Part shown: positions 60,001-64,000 of the stretch, one piece after another
Layout: every line of letters begins with the position of its first letter
How positions within the stretch are numbered: position 1 is the stretch's first letter
Position numbers and translations under genes: made by a program
Notes under the pieces: generated by a model
Seen by the model: the letters and a program-made list of their open reading frames with translations, nothing else
Database searches by the model: none
What the model was told of the DNA's origin: nothing
Source of the DNA: Mermis nigrescens
Taxonomy: Eukaryota > Nematoda > Enoplea > Mermithida > Mermithidae
NCBI GenBank assembly: GCA_036768485.1
Contig: JAVLUZ010000340.1
Coordinates: 1,072,701-1,136,700, forward strand
Reading direction: 5' to 3'
Length of the DNA stretch: 64,000 nucleotides

Positions 60001-60846
60001 ATCAAAAATGTACCCATCTACGGATTTGTACAAATATATACCTATTTATTTATTAAGCTTCATGCGGCCACATGTATGTAATTAAATTACCTGTGCTAAA
60101 ACTTATTACCTAATTCGAATTTCTGTATGCAAGGTAGGCATTCATTATTGAGAAACAGCAGTTACGGTAAAAATACTGTCCAACACTTCTTCCCGGAGAG
60201 ACAAACCCCCAAACCCCCTGCGCCAATGTGTGCCCATAACATAACTTATTGCACTTCATCAACTTTTCTGAAATTCAGGAAAACAGTCACTGCCACACAT
60301 GGGCATGGGGAGTCTGGAACCTCTCCCCTCAAAAATCTGGGGACCCCCAGAATTAAATTTTTGCGATTTTGCCCCAGCGGACCCCCAGGATTTTGTTGCT
60401 GCCCATGTTGGTCACTGCAGTTCTGTGACCCGGTTTCTGAAATTCAGAAAAATGGTCACTGCTATTCCTTGGCCTTTTTTTGAAGTTCAGAAAAATGGTC
60501 ACTGCAGTTCCGTGACCTTTTTTTTTGAAATTCAGAAAAACGGTCACTGCAGTTCCGTGACCTTTTTTTGAACTTCAGAAAATCGGTCACTGCAGTTCCG
60601 TGACCTTTTTTTGAACTTCAGAAAAACGGTCACTGCAGTTCCGTGACCTTTTTTTGAACTTCAGAAAAACGGTCACTGCAGTTCCGTGACCTCTCTTTTG
60701 AACTTCAGAAAAATGGTCACTCCTGTTCAGCGATTTTTCTACTGAATGGTAAACAAAATATCACTGAACCGCAGTGACCGTTTTTCTGAAGTGCACACTG
60801 GCGCCAGTGTAGTTCCTTTCTGAAGTGGCAATTAATACAAGATCCC
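56992..60846. mobile_element. Giant foldback element J, 3.86 kb with ~1.55 kb arms
   Basis: Left arm 56992 to about 58555 and right arm about 59325-60846 are inverted copies. Tips read gggatcttgtattaattgcc, followed by the 16 bp perfect palindrome ACACTGGCGCCAGTGT (57028-57043, 60795-60810). Then comes a ~42 bp tandem repeat (57045-57430 and 60410-60790) built on GGTCACGGAACTGCAGTGACC-like words, then a shortened W relic (57433-57545, 60293-60407), then unique arm sequence. This layout resembles Drosophila FB elements, whose arms also carry tandem repeats. It has no transposase and no clear duplication at the tips. Confidence 0.8.
58947..59285 (+). CDS. Unrecognised open frame in the loop of foldback J
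   Basis: 112 codons of fairly ordinary composition without an ATG at its start (an internal Met at about 59106). It contains SSGQNMFVCLYRTAIHTVG and ADLYDVDEKSARRVLHVAV. No known domain was recognised. It lies in the single-copy loop, where an element-encoded gene would be expected, but a chance frame of this length is quite possible. Confidence 0.2.
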   Translation: MQSIAIKNGLLSYFRLFNASLLWDVHLHKTSNKTYIYRKNQHNGLVPSVSQINMTIASSGQNMFVCLYRTAIHTVGKQVDYSIADLYDVDEKSARRVLHVAVNDKYILGIRN

Positions 60847-60865
60847 TTTACCCCTTTGCAAAGCC

Positions 60866-61525
60866 ATGGCTGAGCAGCGTGTCCCATCAGAAGAGGACAT
60901 CGTGGACTGAGATTGTCCAACGTTTTGCCTCTTGAGCAACAACAATGCCGCCCACTTCATTGTAGCGCTTGAGGCTGCGGCTGCTGAAAAGCAGTATTGC
61001 ACTGATGAGCTGCCGCCCCAAGATCACTATTTCAAATGCGACGAGCACCTCACACCAAATCTTTGCAACCTTACACCAGTGGAAGGGCCAAATCACTATG
61101 ATTGCATCTCTGCTCAATGTAAGTGGTGGCTGGCGACCATGGAGCGCATCCCTTTGTCAGCGCCATATGTGCCCAAAAACGACATTCAATGTACTGTAAT
61201 GATCAAAACAAATGAGCAATTGTACAACACAATAGGTACACTTTTTAGGCCCACAAACCGGCTCAACAGTCAATATTTCTTTGGATTCGACTCAGAGCAT
61301 GTTAACAATTGTTTGTTCATGCCATACCGCATTTGGGAGTGATACTGACAGCAACTGGATCCCACCTACATGGAAGCCAACGGTCTTTTGGCCAGGTATA
61401 TCCAGATCGCTGACGCCAGAGGCCAAGTGTTCGCTCTGAATGTTTCCAAGTTTCCACAACCCCCGCTTGGGTTAGCAGAATTGCTAGAGACCCCTTTACC
61501 GGATGTCTTCCCTGGCTTGCCACGA
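60866..61525 (+). pseudogene. Degenerate protein, DEDD 3'-5' exonuclease-like
   Basis: An ATG in good context (gccATGg) opens a frame that stays coherent for about 220 codons apart from TGA stops at 60908, 61340 and 61346. YFFGFDSEH resembles the Exo I motif (DxE) of DEDD exonucleases. Some 40 residues later, ARYIQIADARGQVFALNVSK and LAELLETPLPDVF resemble the following strand and helix of that fold. A frameshift near 61527 leads to SNDKIAYFHVHG, where an Exo II Asp could lie. GC content and codon look differ from the flanks. Family assignment is tentative; an unrelated unknown protein is the alternative. Confidence 0.35.
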
Positions 61526-64000
61526 CCCCAGCAATGACAAAATTGCCTACTTTCACGTCCACGGCCCACATTATGCAGATGTTGTGGCCTATCTACAAAA
61601 TCGTGATGGGAGACCTCCCTCGCGTGTTCTCTTTTCAGGGCTAATATTTTAGATACGCTGACCATGAGTGCTTTTTCATGCTCAAAAATCGCTTCAATGC
61701 TGGAAATCATCGCCTAAAAATGCTGGCAGTGTTCTTTTTTGATATGGAGTCAGATTCTTTGGCAGTTACATGGATTGGACAGGCATGGAATATGCCTTTG
61801 ACGGGTCCCATGTTATGCTATCTTGCTTTAGACCCTATTTTCATCGCTCAATGTTTACATACTCATTGATATGTATTCGCCGAATATGAGTAGAATTTCT
61901 CCCTTGACAAGTACTTCCTGGTTTCACCTTTGAAGGCAACGAATTCGCAATTCAAGACGCGCCACCACCAGAGCCACTGTATATCAAGCTGTCAAAGTTG
62001 CCGCCTAATATGTCCCAAAGGCAAAGAGCCATACGGCGAACATTTCATAGATCAACGACGCCTGAATCGGATGGCGAGGATCCGACGATGATTATTTTGG
62101 ATGACTATGAGCTAGATGAGCTGGGCAATCCGCCATTTTTGCCAGCCACAGAGCGTCCGCCATCGCCGATGCAACAAGCAATTTTTTCGACATCATTGCT
62201 CGTCTGCTGTCAACACGCTTAATCCGCCTCTGAACCAATGGAAATGAACATTTCCGATAGGTTTCCAGCTGCGGCTGCAACCACTGCTATGCTGGGTCGG
62301 CCCCTGGATGTTGAAAATTTGCCAATCGTTTCTCAGCCAGCAAGTCGTCAGAAGTCATCGTTTTGCACCCCCACAAGCTGCTCCAGCTTCAGTGGCGCCG
62401 CCTCCGCCTGCCTACACAACACCAACTGATATTCAAAATATCATGTCTTCAATGGCGTTGCCATTTGCAGCTGAGCCATTGCTGTCAAAGCGTATTCCTC
62501 GAATTTTGCAGACCACTACAACGGAACAGAGCATTCAAGCCCTCGGTTCAGCAACCGACGCAGGTGCCAGATGCGGAAGAACAAGAGTGCATATCCGCCT
62601 ATGCAAATTATTTCCATGAAGCCATGCAATAACTGCAAGAAACAAATCAACCTTGCTTGTCTATTCAAAATTTTCGTCAATGGCTTGGCCCGGAAGCAGG
62701 CGTGGAGTTATACAGAGGCCTGCGTGATGATATTCAAATGTGCTACAACGCAATGAATGCATGATACTCACAATATTGCCGAATTGCCAATACACCCGAC
62801 AGGCCAACAATTTTGCCATGGTTACCCGCTAAAGTGGAAGAGAACAAAGGGCTCAGGAACCAGGTTGTGTCGCATTATATAACGCAGCCCTGTGTTTTCC
62901 ATCGCCAGTTCTATCCAGATCCGTTGTTTACGCAAAATCGCATGTTCATCATGACAGGATACATGGTCCACAAAGTAAACATTCAATAAGTCACAAATCA
63001 TCCATTTCAGCTGATGCCGCCACAGATGAACATTTGACACGGTACCACAGTGCAGCCTGAGTTTTTCCTGCACTGTATTCAGCCACAGCCTGATCATACG
63101 GCAGCCTTTGTGTATCACAATCCAGCAAAAGGTCGATATTTTTGAAGCATATTGTGAATTCGAGCTGCTCGCTACTGCGCACGTGATGCAAGCTTCATCA
63201 CTTTTGCGCTATATGGATCAATGCTTTCACACGTTTGCTACCTTGTATGGGGACCCTGGAATTGCCTGGCAAATGTGTGAACAAATTTGATGCATGCGTT
63301 CCTGGAATTTCCTGAACTAGTGGAAGAAATTGAGGATCCAGTCGCGCTGCATTGCGACATTCAACAAATTCACAAAGCCACGGATCCAGATTTATTGGTG
63401 CCTGCCCAGTTTGGCCGTCACAAATTGTGACAACACTCATCATTCTATCTTCAGAAAAAACTACCCAATGAGTTGGACAATATCCACGGAAATCAACAGA
63501 AGCGCCAATCATAGAAACGTTTCGCTGCTTTGCAGGGCCCAGGGGGCCCCCAAGCAAAGAAGAGACAAAACGTCACTGATCTTTCTTTGCAGGCTCAAAT
63601 AAAAATGCGCCGAGTTCAAATGATAATTGAACAAGCCGAGCGTGAGACAAACCCAATGCCACTTCTGCCGCACGTCACAGTTGCGCGTAAGCCAGGCTCT
63701 TTATCCGTGGCTTCTTTGATCCTATCACAAAGCTATTCCTTTTTAAGGGCCAGCCGACGAGATTGGAACAAATACGAGCATGCCCAATGAGCATATAAGG
63801 CCAACCAGAAATGGAAAGAATGGCGCAAGAGGCAAACAATGATATACCGCCAATTGGCAATGTTATCGAAGCCATCACATTTGCAACCCGGACCCTCTTC
63901 TCTTTTCTCATTCCAGGCAGAATCTACCTTAATTGACGGCAACTTCAACGCCGTGCGAGCAACCAGAGCAATGGTCACTGCAGCATTCTAGTGGAGGTTT
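61526..64000 (+). pseudogene. Degenerate coding region of unknown family
   Basis: GC-richer DNA with protein-like stretches that change frame every 100-400 bp. These include a Pro-rich and acidic part (KLPPNMSQRQRAIRRTFHRS, MIILDDYELDELGN; about 61970-62190), a Pro/Ala linker (PPQAAPASVAPPPP; near 62365-62410), FRQWLGPEAGVELYRGLRDD (near 62670-62730), LPWLPAKVEENKGL (near 62815-62860), and a Lys/Arg-rich segment DWNKYEHAQ then KWKEWRKRQT (63755-63835). It runs off the right edge. No family recognised. It is probably one or two former genes of a mobile element or virus-like insertion, or an old host gene. Confidence 0.4.

Noticed and set aside
57006..60832. Polinton/Maverick with long terminal inverted repeats
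   Set aside because: No polymerase B, capsid, ATPase or adenoviral-type protease motif is seen between the arms, and the integrase upstream is clearly gypsy-type.

Overview
The window looks like arthropod nuclear DNA. It is AT-rich, has no operons or ribosome binding sites, and is dominated by small non-autonomous transposons, foldback elements, micro- and minisatellites and one decayed Ty3/gypsy retrotransposon. The few host-like coding pieces are short exons with GT/AG boundaries. I cannot name the species. An insect or other arthropod is an inference from the S1 serine protease exons, the hAT-type mini-element with ends CAG(T/G)GGCGGAT, and the abundance of such elements.

Layout. 0-5 kb: a GGCGCC-minisatellite repeat, then a 1.29 kb foldback (266 bp arms) followed by a 2.5 kb tail rich in TTTACAC/GTGTAAA. 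5-16 kb: mostly unique AT-rich DNA with a hAT mini-element, one copy of a ~260 bp dispersed repeat (called W here), a possible PAN/Apple exon and an inverted pair. 16.5-25.3 kb: a second foldback plus tail, a 21 bp minisatellite, an (AC)n run, and an inverted third copy of the tail beside its foldback. 26.5-27.8 kb and 35.66-35.83 kb: exons of a chymotrypsin-family protease (RIVGG, TAAHC, GWG, GDSGG), frameshifted and spread by repeats. 29.6-33.8 kb: a fourth foldback plus tail, split by a 2.0 kb element with GGGGTTAA palindromes. 34-34.8 kb: a huge (ATT)n run. 36-48 kb: mini-elements, foldbacks nested in one another, two tRNA-like Pol III units, a palindromic higher-order tandem array, and three W copies in a row, the first broken by a tandem tRNA-derived insertion with target-site duplication.

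48.6-57 kb: a Ty3/gypsy element in + orientation with a tandemly duplicated LTR-like leader, gag with a CCHC knuckle, DTGS protease, YIDD reverse transcriptase, RNase H, and integrase (HHCC, D,D35E, GPY/F). All are broken by frameshifts and stops. The integrase tail carries a PWWP-like motif. 57-60.85 kb: a 3.85 kb foldback with ~1.55 kb arms containing 42 bp tandem repeats. 60.87-64 kb: a GC-richer degenerate coding region of unknown family whose first part resembles a DEDD 3'-5' exonuclease.

The strongest leads for something undescribed are: (1) a composite element, foldback head plus diverged-array tail, present four times in the same head-tail order; (2) the PWWP-like module at the end of the gypsy integrase; (3) the unknown 60.9-64 kb protein set beside a giant palindrome; (4) the two-unit tRNA-derived insertion. 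No functional intact protein-coding gene can be asserted in this window.
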